Source: Takifugu bimaculatus (lineage: Eukaryota; Chordata; Actinopteri; Tetraodontiformes; Tetraodontidae). Taken from it: a DNA stretch of 64,000 nucleotides. Shown here in pieces: positions 37,314 to 47,826 of the stretch (the first letter of the stretch is position 1; each line of letters opens with the position of its first letter). Location: the NCBI GenBank assembly GCA_004026145.2, contig CP034996.1, positions 16,196,641 through 16,260,640 on the forward strand. The letters are read 5' to 3'. The notes below the pieces were generated by a model. The model had not been told where the DNA came from, searched no databases, and was given only the letters and a program-made list of their open reading frames with translations. Both the position numbers and the translations under genes were made by a program.

Positions 37314-40300
37314 ACAGACAGACAGGCAGGCAGACAGACAGGCAGGGAGACAGACAGACAGACAGACAGACAGGCAGGCAGGCAGGCAGGCAGACAGGCA
37401 GGCAGACAGGCAGGCAGACAGGCAGACAGACATATACTCACAGAATCTACAGTTCCCTTACAAACTCCTCTAGATGATCTATTGATGCTTCAATCATCTC
37501 TTGCGTGACGTATATCAAGGTATTATGACTACTACCCTTTCTATAAACCGTCTCACCTTTTGCTAAATTAACATTATATTTTAGGCTATTTTAGCCACGT
37601 CCCAGATCTATTACAGTGTAAGTTGGTCCCCTGTAACACTCCCTCTGAATGGGCTGTTCTCTGTTTTGCTCTCTGACGTGGCTACAAGTGTTTTAATATA
37701 AATGCAGTCTCCTGTGGCCTGCTGCCACCACAGCACTCATAAAGTCGTTCTTCACCGTTACATTATACGGCGGGTCACAAAAATTACCCAATTATTAGTA
37801 TTAATCTGACAACACACAATTAATGAAATATCACAAAGTCGGTTTCATTTGAACTTTTTTATAACGGTGTGCTAAAAAGAGCATGAAATTGATAGCTTTG
37901 GCCACCCTTTTACAATTGCTTTGGCTCATGTTTAATGTTTTAACAGGTTACAATTTAAAATAATAACCTAAAAGCTTCTTTTCTCTTTGCTCTCTTGCTT
38001 TTTTGCCCCTCTTCTCCTTATTTAATTCTGCTTTTCCATGCTACGATGCCCCGCACCACTTCCATTTCAATGTGACCTCTTCAGTGGCCTCCAGGCATGC
38101 GGCCCGATGGGAGAGCATCCTGGATGGAGCTTTGAGAGGCGCAGGCGCCCACGGTCGCTTGAATAATGGAAGCATAGAGAAACTACAGGGGGCTTAGACG
38201 GTGAACAAAAATGAAGATTTTATCCCTGCTCTCATCTGTGTGTAACATTTGTAGGACATTTGTTTGGCTTTTGCAACACAATACGACCCATACATTCAGT
38301 AACAAAGACCTAAGAGGCCTCAGAGGTTCCTCTTCTTTCGGGTTAAACATTTACAAGACTAACATCTCTATAGGAAAAGCTACAGGCTATAAGAGCTCCA
38401 ATATGCAGATTACATCATCTAAAAGTCTGCACATATAATGGTCCCTTTAAGTGCTCATAACCCTGCATGCCCTGCAAACCAGCAACATTTCGTGGAAACC
38501 GACCACAGAGGAAGTAGAGCTAACGGCCAAAAACAGTTTCAAAACATGGATTTATTTCTGCATTTAGCATGAAGTGTCACCTCACCCATATTTCAAAAAC
38601 GGTTGGGTCTGGTGGGAATTTGGTGTTTTGGTTGTTGCTATCGGTGCTCCTAGGACTTAAGCCGATAAAAACTAAAAACTTTTATTGCAATTCTTCTTTG
38701 GTTGAGGAGTCAGACTAATGGGATAGTATAATAATTTAGTCAAAAGAAAAGATTTAAAATTTTGAATTGCATTTCGATTCTCCTAGATGTCCTCCCTTTT
38801 AAAAGGAGTTTATTTGTTTTACCCTGCAATTAAATGACTTTAAACTGGACTCCCCAAGACCTCCCTGCAAACCGCAACTCACACTTTTAATGAGGCAAAT
38901 AAAATAACCTGTCTCACTCTCGGTTAATAATTACACCTGAAAGGCGGAGGGGGAATCAATATCAGAGAGTCTTGCAAATAATGTGCATGTGCATCAAGAT
39001 GTGGTTGGCCAAATGCAGGAGCTCTCCGTCGTGAGTGTGCATGCAGAAAGGTGACGTGAGCAAAGCCCTCTCAGCCAGCCGCTCCGAGTGTGACATGCTG
39101 GATCGATGCCTGCAGCCCTCTGACCTTCCTTCCACTTCATCTCCCCACAACTCTTTTGACTGACAGCTCCGTTTACTCTGTGTCTAATGGACCCTGACCA
39201 CATACTGTAAAGCAGCGATGCGCTTTCATGCAGAAATAAGAACATCCCTTTCTTACAAAAAGTGAACAAAATGACTTCTCTTCAGTGCGGTCTTACTTTA
39301 ACCATTAATCACTTGAATAACTTAATCGTACTTGAAGAGTTTTCTTATTCTCACCTATAACATTTCACCCGGTCACCCTGACATTAGACCCAGTGCTTCC
39401 CACGCTGACACGCTGCTTTCAGGCGCACAAAACGCAGGTTTAAAAAGCCAATTTTTATGCTACACAATGATGTTGCTTCTAAGTGTAAGTGGATCTTAGA
39501 ATTGCTTAGAGGGACTGTAGTTTTTCCAAGGCTGGACATTCATTTAAAATGTGAAGTGCTGGTGTATTGCTACATATCAGGCATACTCGACCCCTGGGGG
39601 GGGGCATTGTAATCTGCATGAAACTGCACATTGATGCATTAATGTTTGTAAAAGCTAAACCCATCAGCAAAGTTAGGTAATAACTGAACAAATAGGGGCC
39701 TCGCTAAAGAAAGCGGCACTTTAGATCCTTTGAGCATTTCTCGGCTTGACAGTTACACAATTTTTTTTTTCTTTTTAGAATGAAAGCTTTATATATCAAG
39801 CTGGGTTTCAGGGGTCACACAGAACAGATGTTTTGAAGCCAAATGGACTGAATCTGAAGCCATGCAGAATAGTGCGGAACATTGTCAATTCCTTCAGAAA
39901 CTACTGTTTGTTTAAAAGGAAATTTTGGAAATTACGGTTTCAAAATGTGTCCAGTAAAATAGGTAAACAACATTCTGAACATCATAAGTAATAACAATAG
40001 CCTGCTGGGTTTTTGTTCCTCATCAGACATTACGAAATCAGCTTCTCTGTTCTTAATTTGGTTGATGATCAGTAATTATTGATGCAGATATTAGTTAAAC
40101 AAGTCCAAGATGCTTTCCAATATTAACAATGAATATTAAACTGGAACTACTAAAAAATCCATCCATCCATCCATCAATCCATCCATCCATCCATCCATCC
40201 ATCCATCCATCCATCCATCCATCCATCCATCCATCCATCCATCCATCCATCCATCCATCCATCCATCATCCATCCATCCATCCATCCATCCATCCATCCA

Positions 40301-43300
40301 TCCATCCTTCCACCCACCCATCCATCCATCCATCCATCCATCCATCCATCCATCCATCCATCCATCCATCCATCCTTCCATCCATCCATTCATCCATCCA
40401 TCCATCCATCCATCCATCCATCCATCCATCCATCCATCCATCCATCCATCCATCCATCCATCCATCCTTCCATCCAGTTTGTGTTAACTGTGAAAACTGA
40501 GTCATGGGGGTTGCTGGAATCTGTCCCAGCAATCACTGAATAAGAGCCAGGAGTAAACCCAGGTCAGGATGACAGTCCATCATCGGACACTCACACACTC
40601 ACACTGTTAACTCCCACAATCCTCCCACAGTCAACACCTACTGTAAGAGTAAGTTAGAGTCTAAATCAACCTAATGAGGGGAACCTGCGGGAAAAAAATC
40701 CAAAAATGATAAAGGATGATCAAAACTTCATTTATCTAATAATATTTCACTGATAATGTCTGATTTGGGTAACTGCGCACACTCTAATTAGTCCAGCTCC
40801 AGTTAGTAGATCCAAAAGTTAACTCTGCTAGCACAACAAATATGCTGCCACAGTTTGGCGCCTGACTCCTTTTTCTTCCCGTCTTTGATGGTGTGACCAT
40901 GGCCTTTAAATCAAAGCTGTGATGTTCCCAGTGAGAGCTCTCCTTACACTGCACAGACGCGCCGGGCTGCCTTACCGCTGCTGGCACATCAATATGCCAA
41001 TTGTAGCTTGTGTGCCAGACTTTAGGATTCTATAAATTCTGAGGTTCTGATGGGGAAATTAAGAAATAATTAAGTTGTTTAAAGGTTTTTTTGGGGGGTC
41101 AAAATAAATTTTTTTTGGGTGACCAAAATAGAAAGGAAGTAATGAGGAGGAAATCGGAGACAAGGAAGAAAACAAGGAGACAAAGGGATGCCAAGGTGAC
41201 TGAAGAGAAGCCAGAGGAGAAAGATGAGAGGACGGGCTAGATGACAGAGGAAACCTGTTTAAGCATTTTTTTTCCTGTAGAGTTGGCTGGTTGCACTTCA
41301 TATGCCTGCTAATCTCTCTGACTGACCTTGAGTGTCTACCTTAGGACAGTCGTGCTACTGTCTAACCACAGTGAGACAGAGAGACAGCACAGCGCTGATT
41401 CAAGCACATCTCAGGAGGAAATCTTCCTCATCCAGGGGGAGTTTACGCTGCCAAACCCATTAACTCACGACCATTTTTTTTTGTCCAGCACAGCATGCAA
41501 AAAAGCAAGCTCTGCTGCTGTTTGTCTTAGGTCCATACCCTGCCCTCCATCTGCTGCTTTCCTTCTCTACCTCCTTGATCATTCTTTTTCTCGCTGTCCA
41601 ATCTCCCATCACTCTAAATGGGTATAATCTTATCTGGATTAAAAGACAACAACTATTCATTTTCAATCCAAATGATCTCAAATTTAAATGAGTTTTGTTT
41701 TAGGACTAAAGACAGAATAAAAAGGATTGAAAGGAAGCCAGGGACAAATGGTAAATGGTGAAAAGTGACCCAGAAATCCTCCATCTGACATGAACCTGTG
41801 AATCAAACGCCACTTTGCCATTCTTTTTTAAGACACCTCCTCTCTGCCTTTCTGCTCAACTGTCGTCCGGGGGTGGCTTCCTGTCACACGCAGCAGAGTG
41901 GGAGTCCTTATCAAGGATTAATGTCATCTGTCAGACAAACTTAGCAAGTCGCCAGGAGTCTGACTCCTGGTGTTCAAAATCGGCCTTTGAAATGTGATAA
42001 ATGAGTTGCTGAAAACGAGCCTCGCCCATCTGATTCTGTATGCACAGAGGGAAAACCTTCCCCCCGGTTCCCTTAACTGTGCGGCGACAAAGAGAATCCG
42101 CACGAAGAGCCGGGCAGGCATCGTACAACGTGAAGCTTGGATCAGTGAATAAATTGTATTTTCATTTCAGCGACTTCTCAGGAGGTGGTGTCGTGGATGG
42201 AGTCTCGTTCTTGTTGCAACAAATAAATAAAACCTTCCCGGGCTTTTAAAATTGGTTTGTGAGGCTGCGGGTGTGTGTCAGGAACCACGGGCTTGTTAAC
42301 CTGCATGTTTGTAAAAGCATCAACACATTTCGGCATGTTCCCTTATCGGGGAAAGCCACATTTCAGCGAGACAATGCCAAAGTGCTTCCCTGCACATCTT
42401 AAGACAGTTGTTTAGTCAGAGTGGCCTGCCAGCACTCTGCATTTGTCACCCACAGAGAATATTTTTGCACTATGTGAAATCTAAAATGCAACCAAGAACA
42501 CTCCAACTTGTCCAGCGTTTGAAATCCCAGGTGAAACAAGGAGGAAGAAGATGGTTCAGGGTGACATGCTTAACTGACGTGGTCAACAAAACTAAATGAG
42601 CATTGCTCAGGAGGCTCACCAGAAGTTGACGAGGAAGGGGTGCTCGAGGTTCTGCATGATCTGCAGCTCTTTTAGGACATTCCTCACTTCGTTCCGCTCC
42701 ACGCATTTCAACTTGTTCATGTACTTCATGGCGTACATCTTCTTCGTGTCCTTCTTCTGTACGATGCACACCTGGTAAAATAACAAAAAACGAATGAACA
42801 CTTAGTGCTGCGATTGTGCTTTCCTCACGTTTTTCCTGTCCCGCTTGTTGTCATTGGTCAGCCAAGTGCATGATTAACAAAATCTTTTTGCAACCGAGCC
42901 TTTTAATATCAGTCACCAGTGACTAATGCTTTATTGTTTGTCGCTCATTTTGCTCCAGGATTATTGTTTAATCCTGGTGAGCAATTATTTAATCCTCTTT
43001 TCATATATTAAACTTTCTACACCTGGCATAAAATATATTTTAACACTGGGAATCATGTAAGCAATCATTTGAACTGATAGAGCTTATGAAATGTGTCTCC
43101 TTTGACACCACCAGAAACAGAAAATGCTACCTGCTGCCTTCTGGGTAAGTGTCATTCCAATTAGGCATCAGACAGGAAGGGACTCCTTGACACTGCCTCA
43201 ATAAACCGCTGAGTGATAGCCATAATTTATTTGTACTTATGCTTGTCTGTGCGGCGTGCACCAATAAGTTAGTGATTACTGCTATCTGCCAGAGTGATCT

Positions 43301-46300
43301 GTCCACCAGCCGGCACAGTTAATCAGCCAAACCCTGATCGCATTGCTACTTACATTGAACAGCTTGCCATCTACTGTGATTAGACTGCTTATCTGCAGTT
43401 GGAGATAGGGAGGATGCTTTTGTGGGCCTGTGCACACACAAGAGCACATTTGAGCTGTATCTCATGTGTACCATAAGCCTCGAGCGAATTACTCTGCTCC
43501 GTATGGCTTAAAGCCATGACAACGTGACATCTACCTCCTCGGATTTATTTCTGTGAGCTGTTGTCTGGCCAGGAAATTAAACCAGTAGTGGCACTACTGA
43601 CAGGGACAACACAGTATAGAAAATGTTCTATTTGTTTATATTGTAATTCTAAAAGATGCTATTATTATTCATGTTTGGGATAAAATGAGTCAACTCCCCA
43701 GGTATCCTTCAGTTTTCCTGCCTGAAAAGAAAAGAAATGGTAAAAGCCAACTTACTTTTCCAAAGCTTCCTTTTCCTATTGCTCTCAGGATCTGGAAGTG
43801 GTCAAAAGTCACTATGAGAAAGCAGAGCAGAAACCCCCCAGTAAGAGATATGAAATGGCACACACAATGAAAACAGTTAACTGTAACTGCTAGCTAATGA
43901 TAAACCCCAGGTATTTTGGATTAAAATACATTGCAATGAAAAGTAGGTCATTCAATTTTTCTAAATGGGCAAAAAACTGTGTGGGTTTAGAGTCGGTTCA
44001 CTCTGAGGTTTTCCTTTCAGCTCAATCAATTCACAATACAGTCATGCTGAAATGGAGACCTCTGGGGCCTTTGTCGGTCTCTGGCATTAAATAGCAATGA
44101 ATTGAAATAACCTTCAACATAAAAAGGCCCCTCATGATCATCCTTTATGGTTTTCCATGGAACAGAAGCTTATTTTTATTTTAGCTTATTTTTACAGTAG
44201 CATTGCAGCTCCAGATTTCTAAATCTCTCCCCTCTAAACCTCAAATGTTCCCCACAGCCTCACAAACACATCTACAAACCAGAGCAGACTATCCTGTCTC
44301 ACTCTCCACCATCATTTATCCCTGCTATGAACTGGATGGGCCTGTTTGTTCCTTTGTATGGCAACCAGGACAGAACCTGTTTTTTGTCCCTCTTTGTTGT
44401 GTCCCCTGAGGCTGGAACAGCTGCCTCACACAGGTACACATGTGTGGACCTACACACCTAGTTTCTGTCCTTTGCTAAGAATTACAGTACATCCTCCCAA
44501 AAACATCACCTGCTTCCTGCACAGTAGCCCGTCGGCCGATTCTGCCAGATATATTGGATGTGACAGGTAATGTTACGCCGCGTTAGTCACATATCACCGG
44601 CACCTCTCACCGTGTCTCAGTTGGAGTGTTCATACAACCTTATCTGGGCCACGCTAGCAAGCCTGTAGACTCGCCGGCGACACACAGACACACGCAGACT
44701 CTAGAGTGACCTTTGCATTTTCCTCCAGAGCCCTAATTGTTGTTGTTGTTTTTTTACCCCCCATTCTTTTCATACTTCTTTGGCTTTGGCAGAAAGTGGA
44801 GAAAGCGGGGGAGGAATGGACTGAGATATTTTACCAGCAGGGCCTTGAACGGTTTAATGCGCCACATTAAATGATTGACACATGAGTAACAGAGCGTGGA
44901 ATGATTCGAATCAGCACGCGAGTGGAATTGACGCACCCGTGGCATTTCCACAGTCAATGAGGAAATCAACTTCATTAGAGTTTGACTGACAGGCGCGAAT
45001 CAGTTTGGACTTAAAGTGATCACGCTTGTTCAGACGGAGTCTCCGAATGAACTGTCCTGTTTGAAGCGTCTCCGCCACTGTAAAAAGTCCTCTTAAGTGT
45101 CAACACGCATTTGATCGAGGTTCGTGAAAATTGAGACTGCACCTCTATTGAGCTCACATATAATCTGGAGCTTATTTCCAGATGGCAGCCATCATAATCA
45201 CAGTCCTTATTCGTCCTGTGTGGCATTTTATGGATATCTGCAAGAGGAGGAGTCCTCAGAGGAGTTAGATTGGACCTCTGTGCTAAGGAGGTTGCAATTT
45301 CTTTGTACAGGTATAATGGACACTGTCAACAAAGTTAATCAAGAAAAGAAGGTCAACAATGTCTTATTGTTTCCTAACAGCCCCTCTCTTCGGTCATTCT
45401 AAGCCATGATTGCATTCTTTTACAATTTAGACATAAAACCAAATAGATGCCATTCACATTTTAAAAGTCTGGCAGATTCCTGATGCAGCTGAGCATTGTG
45501 TGGAGGCTATTTTTTGGAAGAATCATGTACATTTCACATGTTTTTCTTCTCTCTACAATTTTTGATAGCCATCCTCTTTTCATCTCAGTTGTGCCTCTGA
45601 GATCCTTCTTCTACCTTCTACCTTCCTTCAACAAAGATTACTTGCTGATAGAAACTAAATCCCTCAAGTGGAATGTATGGACTTTTTGTCAGAAGCTTAC
45701 ATCTAATCCATCTTTTTATGAAAGCTTGGACTTCTTTATAAAAGCATCACACTTTTTCCTGTCCTTTGGGTTTTAGGCACCCCCGCATTGACTTTCCTTT
45801 CTCTTCCTAACTGACTTTTTCTGATGATGAGATTGTCAGCGTTACCTGATTCTGTGAATACATACATTATTTATGCAAAGCCAAAATCAGGGAGAGAGGG
45901 GTGTTTCCCCTGTGGAGCCCATGTTCTTTCTAAAGGCACAAAAGTGGAAAACCTTAACATGCCTTCATTCATATTTCAAGTTCTGTCTTATAGGATTCCT
46001 CCATGTTGAAGACAGAATGACATTTTGACGTGTCTTTTTTATTCTGACAGCCTGTAAATCACTTATGGAGACGTCAGCATGGGAGCATCAGCGCTCTCTC
46101 TGTTACTCTGACAACTGAAACAGAACCCAAGGGTCCACGTGCAACTGACATGCGAATGAAGCTCGGTCTGTAGTAAACAGGGCTTGTCCAATAACCTGAG
46201 GCTGCAAGAGGAAACGCGTATGTGGCACATGAGGAGCACATGTGAGGCACACGTCATTCTCAGAGGGGCGAAACATGTCTTGACAGGGTTCGTACGCACA

Positions 46301-46320
46301 CACACACACACGCACGCACG

Positions 46321-46375
<55 letters not shown>

Positions 46376-47826
46376 CTGTATATCACCTGGTATGAAAATG
46401 CAAAATATACCGTAGTCTAACCATTTCAGTGGTGAGTCATTGTAGATGCAACCATACTTCCTTTCCTTCTGCCTTTTAGTGTTGAATTATTCGAGCATGA
46501 ACATTTGAAAACGTGTGAGCCAAAAAAGTGATCTTTAGACAACTTAGCAATTTTTAAAAACATATTTCTCCTTTTTTTTTTGGCTGCACAGGAACTTCTG
46601 AGGGTCAATAATCAGATTTCAAATGTCAAGCGTTTCTGTTGGTTAGTATTAAACAAATTCTGGCCTTTACTATTCCTGAAGTAGAAGGTCAAAGCTTCAT
46701 TTGCATCTTTATTGCTGCTCAGGTGTGTGATGCCCCCTCAACGCGCAGTAAACCAATCCTTGAGAAATGAAGAATCCTACCCACTGTGGCGGTGACGCAA
46801 CTTCCATCAGCAAGGGGATTACTTTGTTTCCAGCCATCGGGGCTTTTGCCATTTGGCACTACAGGGCCTTTATTATTCTTCCGCCTCAGGTGAAATCAAA
46901 CACTGCTCCTGTGACACGCCGAAGTCGGGAAAAGGTGCGCTGTTGCATTAAGTCAGAGTTCAGAGAAGCTTTGCGATGAGTGGCATTCCCAGAGCGGCAT
47001 TCAAATGACTCTGCAGCAAGGTTAACCATGAATAATGATGTCCTCTTTGATAGAGTTTGCCGCGAATGAGGGAGAAAGAGCCGTAGATATGAGATTCATT
47101 AGGCTGTGATGTACTGATTTGTCACAGCCTGTGAAAAATAGTTCTCACTTGAACAATGATAATGAAATTCCCTCCGTAGACGCACAAATCAACCGTGATA
47201 CTCATAAAAATAAATAGAATTTGGCCTGTTAGTTGGGTTTGGTGTTATAAAGTTTGCACTGCAAGGCGGGGGGGTGGGGGTGGGGGGGGAATGCAGCTGC
47301 GAGTGAATCACTGACTCGTGTAAAGTTTTTGGGGTGCAGCCAAGGTAAAATTAATTTCAGAGGCTGGCGAGGATCAATAGGGTTTGCACTGTATTGTCTA
47401 CCCCGTCAGGAAGAAAACAGGGAGAAATGCAGAACATGAGCTTCGCCAATCAACATAATAACTTCAGACTTTGATGGCGCTCGGTCCAGAGTGATTTAAG
47501 AGAGTATTGTCGCGTTTTCCTTTCGACTGGAAGGTGACTATCAGGAGACTGAGAGGTGGCTGCAGCGAAGGGATCTCCTCTGTTGCTGAGGGGACCGGAA
47601 ACAGACCTAATCAGCATTAAATCAGTCTCAGGTTGGCGGTGCGCTTTTGCTGCAGCTAATAATTAACCAGTGATGACAAAATCAAGGCTCCCCAACTTTT
47701 TTCCACCCTCCATTTAACCCACCACCCCTGCTTTACCTTATGATGCGTGAAGAGGAAGCTGCTTCTCAACTCACCCTCACCCGTGTCATCAGCGGCCGGC
47801 GCCTTGCTGGACTGTCCGAGCCCCAT
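18572..47826 (-). CDS. stk32a: stk32a (YANK1) serine/threonine kinase, complete, one frameshift in exon 6
   Basis: AGC-related protein kinase of the STK32/YANK family; substrates are poorly known. Exons in order: 47775-47826, 43756-43811, 42620-42771, 35179-35352, 28667-28704, 25407-25497, 24791-24894, 24169-24285, 22927-23052, 21960-22088, 18838-18902 and 18572-18683. Allowing for one extra base in exon 6 they give 404 residues (human 396). Visible are MGLGQS for myristoylation, glycine loop GKGSFG at 30-35, VAIK-type Lys52, HRD at 144-146, DFN in place of DFG at 164-166, GTKPYMAPE, WWSLG, a lysine-rich KKKKRLARK tail and a C-terminal EDGQNNN shared with human STK32A. The 3' end faces dpysl3. 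The introns hold simple repeats, a hAT-like MITE and a decayed coding relic, but no other gene I can name. Confidence 0.9.
18838..18902 (-). CDS. stk32a: stk32a exon 11
   Basis: 65 bases, acceptor GCTCTCCAG, donor AAG|GTATGG. Encodes [21 protein letters not shown], matching the human LLQEHLDSVQKEFIIFNRE segment. Confidence 0.9.
19512..19852. mobile_element. hAT-like non-autonomous DNA transposon (MITE), decayed
   Basis: About 341 bases bounded by imperfect inverted ends: CAGTGAGTCCCAACTGGTGG on the left and, read inward from the right, CAGTGGTTCATAACTGGTCC. CAGTGGTTC..AACTGG ends are typical of vertebrate hAT MITEs. No coding capacity. The 8-base flanks match only about half, so the insertion is old. 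Lies in the last stk32a intron but one. Confidence 0.55.
21960..22088 (-). CDS. stk32a: stk32a exon 10, basic C-terminal segment
   Basis: 43 codons, acceptor CGGCGCAG, donor CAG|GTTTGG (weak). Encodes [20 protein letters not shown] then [23 protein letters not shown]. The FELEEM-I-ES block is the AGC-tail-like end of the family. Confidence 0.88.
22927..23052 (-). CDS. stk32a: stk32a exon 9, ends at a GC donor
   Basis: 42 codons, acceptor CTCTCCTTCAG. Encodes [20 protein letters not shown], then [20 protein letters not shown] and PN. Only a GC donor (AAT|GCAAGT) keeps phase with exon 10; the GT four bases on would force an early stop. Confidence 0.88.
24169..24285 (-). CDS. stk32a: stk32a exon 8
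   Basis: 39 codons, phase 0, acceptor CTTCTCTTCAG, donor AAG|GTAAGG. Encodes [20 protein letters not shown], then [19 protein letters not shown]. Directly upstream is a run of 25 C (minus strand), forming the polypyrimidine tract. Confidence 0.93.
24296..24320. repeat. poly-G/C run of 25 beside the stk32a exon 8 acceptor
   Basis: Uninterrupted G on the + strand, ten bases upstream (in transcript sense) of exon 8. In the transcript it is a C run followed by TTCTCTTCAG. Confidence 0.95.
24791..24894 (-). CDS. stk32a: stk32a exon 7, APE motif and WWSLG
   Basis: Acceptor TCCACCAG, donor CAG|GTGAGA. In the family frame encodes (A)[19 protein letters not shown] then [15 protein letters not shown], the end of the activation segment and helix F. 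Confidence 0.93.
25407..25497 (-). pseudogene. stk32a: stk32a exon 6 with +1 frameshift at the DFN motif
   Basis: Acceptor CTCCAACAG, donor ATGG|GTAAGG. The exon is 91 bases where phase continuity needs 90. It reads GHVHLTDF in the incoming frame and [22 protein letters not shown] in the frame needed by exon 7. The extra base lies in the AAA run at 25475-25477 (GACTTTCAAC instead of a GACTTCAAC-like sequence). Read as is, the frame stops at TGA 24872-24870 in exon 7. Sequencing error, allele or real loss cannot be told apart here. Confidence 0.85.
26125..26175. repeat. (CA)n microsatellite
   Basis: About 25 CA units in a stk32a intron. Confidence 0.95.
26485..26508. repeat. poly-C run of 24
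   Basis: Uninterrupted C in a stk32a intron, about 310 bases from the CA repeat. Confidence 0.95.
28667..28704 (-). CDS. stk32a: stk32a exon 5, short catalytic-loop exon
   Basis: 38-base exon, acceptor TTTTCCAG, donor ATG|GTAAGA. Encodes (R)[12 protein letters not shown], the catalytic loop with Asp146 and Asn151. Too short for most ORF scans; found by phase and homology. Confidence 0.92.
33640..33679. repeat. (CT)n microsatellite, imperfect
   Basis: Short CT-rich run with TCCC and GTC interruptions in a stk32a intron. Confidence 0.85.
35179..35352 (-). CDS. stk32a: stk32a exon 4, hinge to HRD
   Basis: Acceptor CCTCTGCAG, donor CG|GTAAGC. Encodes [20 protein letters not shown], then [20 protein letters not shown] and [18 protein letters not shown], close to human STK32A. 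Confidence 0.95.
35925..36545 (+). pseudogene. decayed coiled-coil coding relic, family unknown
   Basis: A stretch in a stk32a intron, opposite strand, reads like a broken coiled-coil gene. 36062-36268 gives [20 protein letters not shown] then [20 protein letters not shown]; 36286-36387 gives [20 protein letters not shown]; about 36411-36458 gives [15 protein letters not shown] then a stop; about 36480-36512 gives [11 protein letters not shown]. Frames shift between pieces and there are stops. No intron traces are visible, so a processed pseudogene is possible. The parent gene is not recognised. The repeated AAGAGCTCT words may instead mean local duplication. Confidence 0.35.
36889..37432. 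repeat. (GGCA/GACA)n tetranucleotide array, about 544 bp
   Basis: Mixed CAGG and CAGA units with sparse GGGA variants. Open in several frames on both strands only because the unit has no stop; not coding. Confidence 0.97.
40157..40476. repeat. (ATCC)n tetranucleotide array, about 320 bp
   Basis: Nearly pure CCAT units with a few TTCC and CACC changes. Adjoins a decayed interspersed element to its right. Confidence 0.97.
40497..40695. mobile_element. decayed teleost interspersed repeat next to the ATCC array
   Basis: The order TGCTGGAATCTGTCCCAGC, GACAGTCCATC, CACTCACACTCACACTG and TTAGAGTCTAAATCAACCTA follows a very common fish repeat (GCTGGAGCCTATCCCAGC, GTCGCCAGTCC, CAATTTAGAGTCACCAATTA), which often has a CCAT run on this side. 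Probably a retroposon tail; class uncertain. Confidence 0.5.
42620..42771 (-). CDS. stk32a: stk32a exon 3, catalytic lysine
   Basis: Acceptor TTTTACCAG, donor CTG|GTGAGC. Encodes [20 protein letters not shown] (Lys52 in AMKY), then [20 protein letters not shown] with the alpha-C glutamate, and [11 protein letters not shown]. Confidence 0.94.
43756..43811 (-). CDS. stk32a: stk32a exon 2, glycine-rich loop
   Basis: Acceptor TTTCTCATAG, donor AAA|GTAAGT. Encodes (V)[18 protein letters not shown], the start of the kinase domain. Confidence 0.92.
46295..46372. repeat. (CA)n with (CGCA)n core microsatellite
   Basis: About 78 bases of CA with an internal GCACGCACGCAC block, in stk32a intron 1. Confidence 0.95.
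47101..47130. repeat. 9-bp perfect inverted repeat AGGCTGTGA / TCACAGCCT
   Basis: Stem of nine bases around a 12-base spacer in stk32a intron 1, about 0.65 kb downstream of exon 1. Could be a dyad protein site in a conserved non-coding element. Confidence 0.5.
47775..47826 (-). CDS. stk32a: stk32a exon 1, N-myristoylation start
   Basis: ATG at 47826-47824 begins [17 protein letters not shown]; Gly2 and Ser6 fit the N-myristoyltransferase rule, as in human MGANTS. Exon ends G|GTGAGT, phase 1, which completes Val18 with exon 2. An alternative donor six bases upstream (G|GTGAGG) would drop two residues. Start chosen for the MG motif, phase and length match. Confidence 0.7.

Noticed and set aside
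36804..37473. Frames of about 200 codons rich in Cys-Leu or Gly-Arg-Gln
   Set aside because: Translation of the GGCA/GACA tetranucleotide array.
40129..40532. Ile-His-Pro-Ser or Trp-Met-Asp-Gly repeat proteins
   Set aside because: Translation of the ATCC tetranucleotide array.
18572..47826. stk32a as a full pseudogene
   Set aside because: All other exons, splice sites and catalytic residues are intact; one extra base is not enough.
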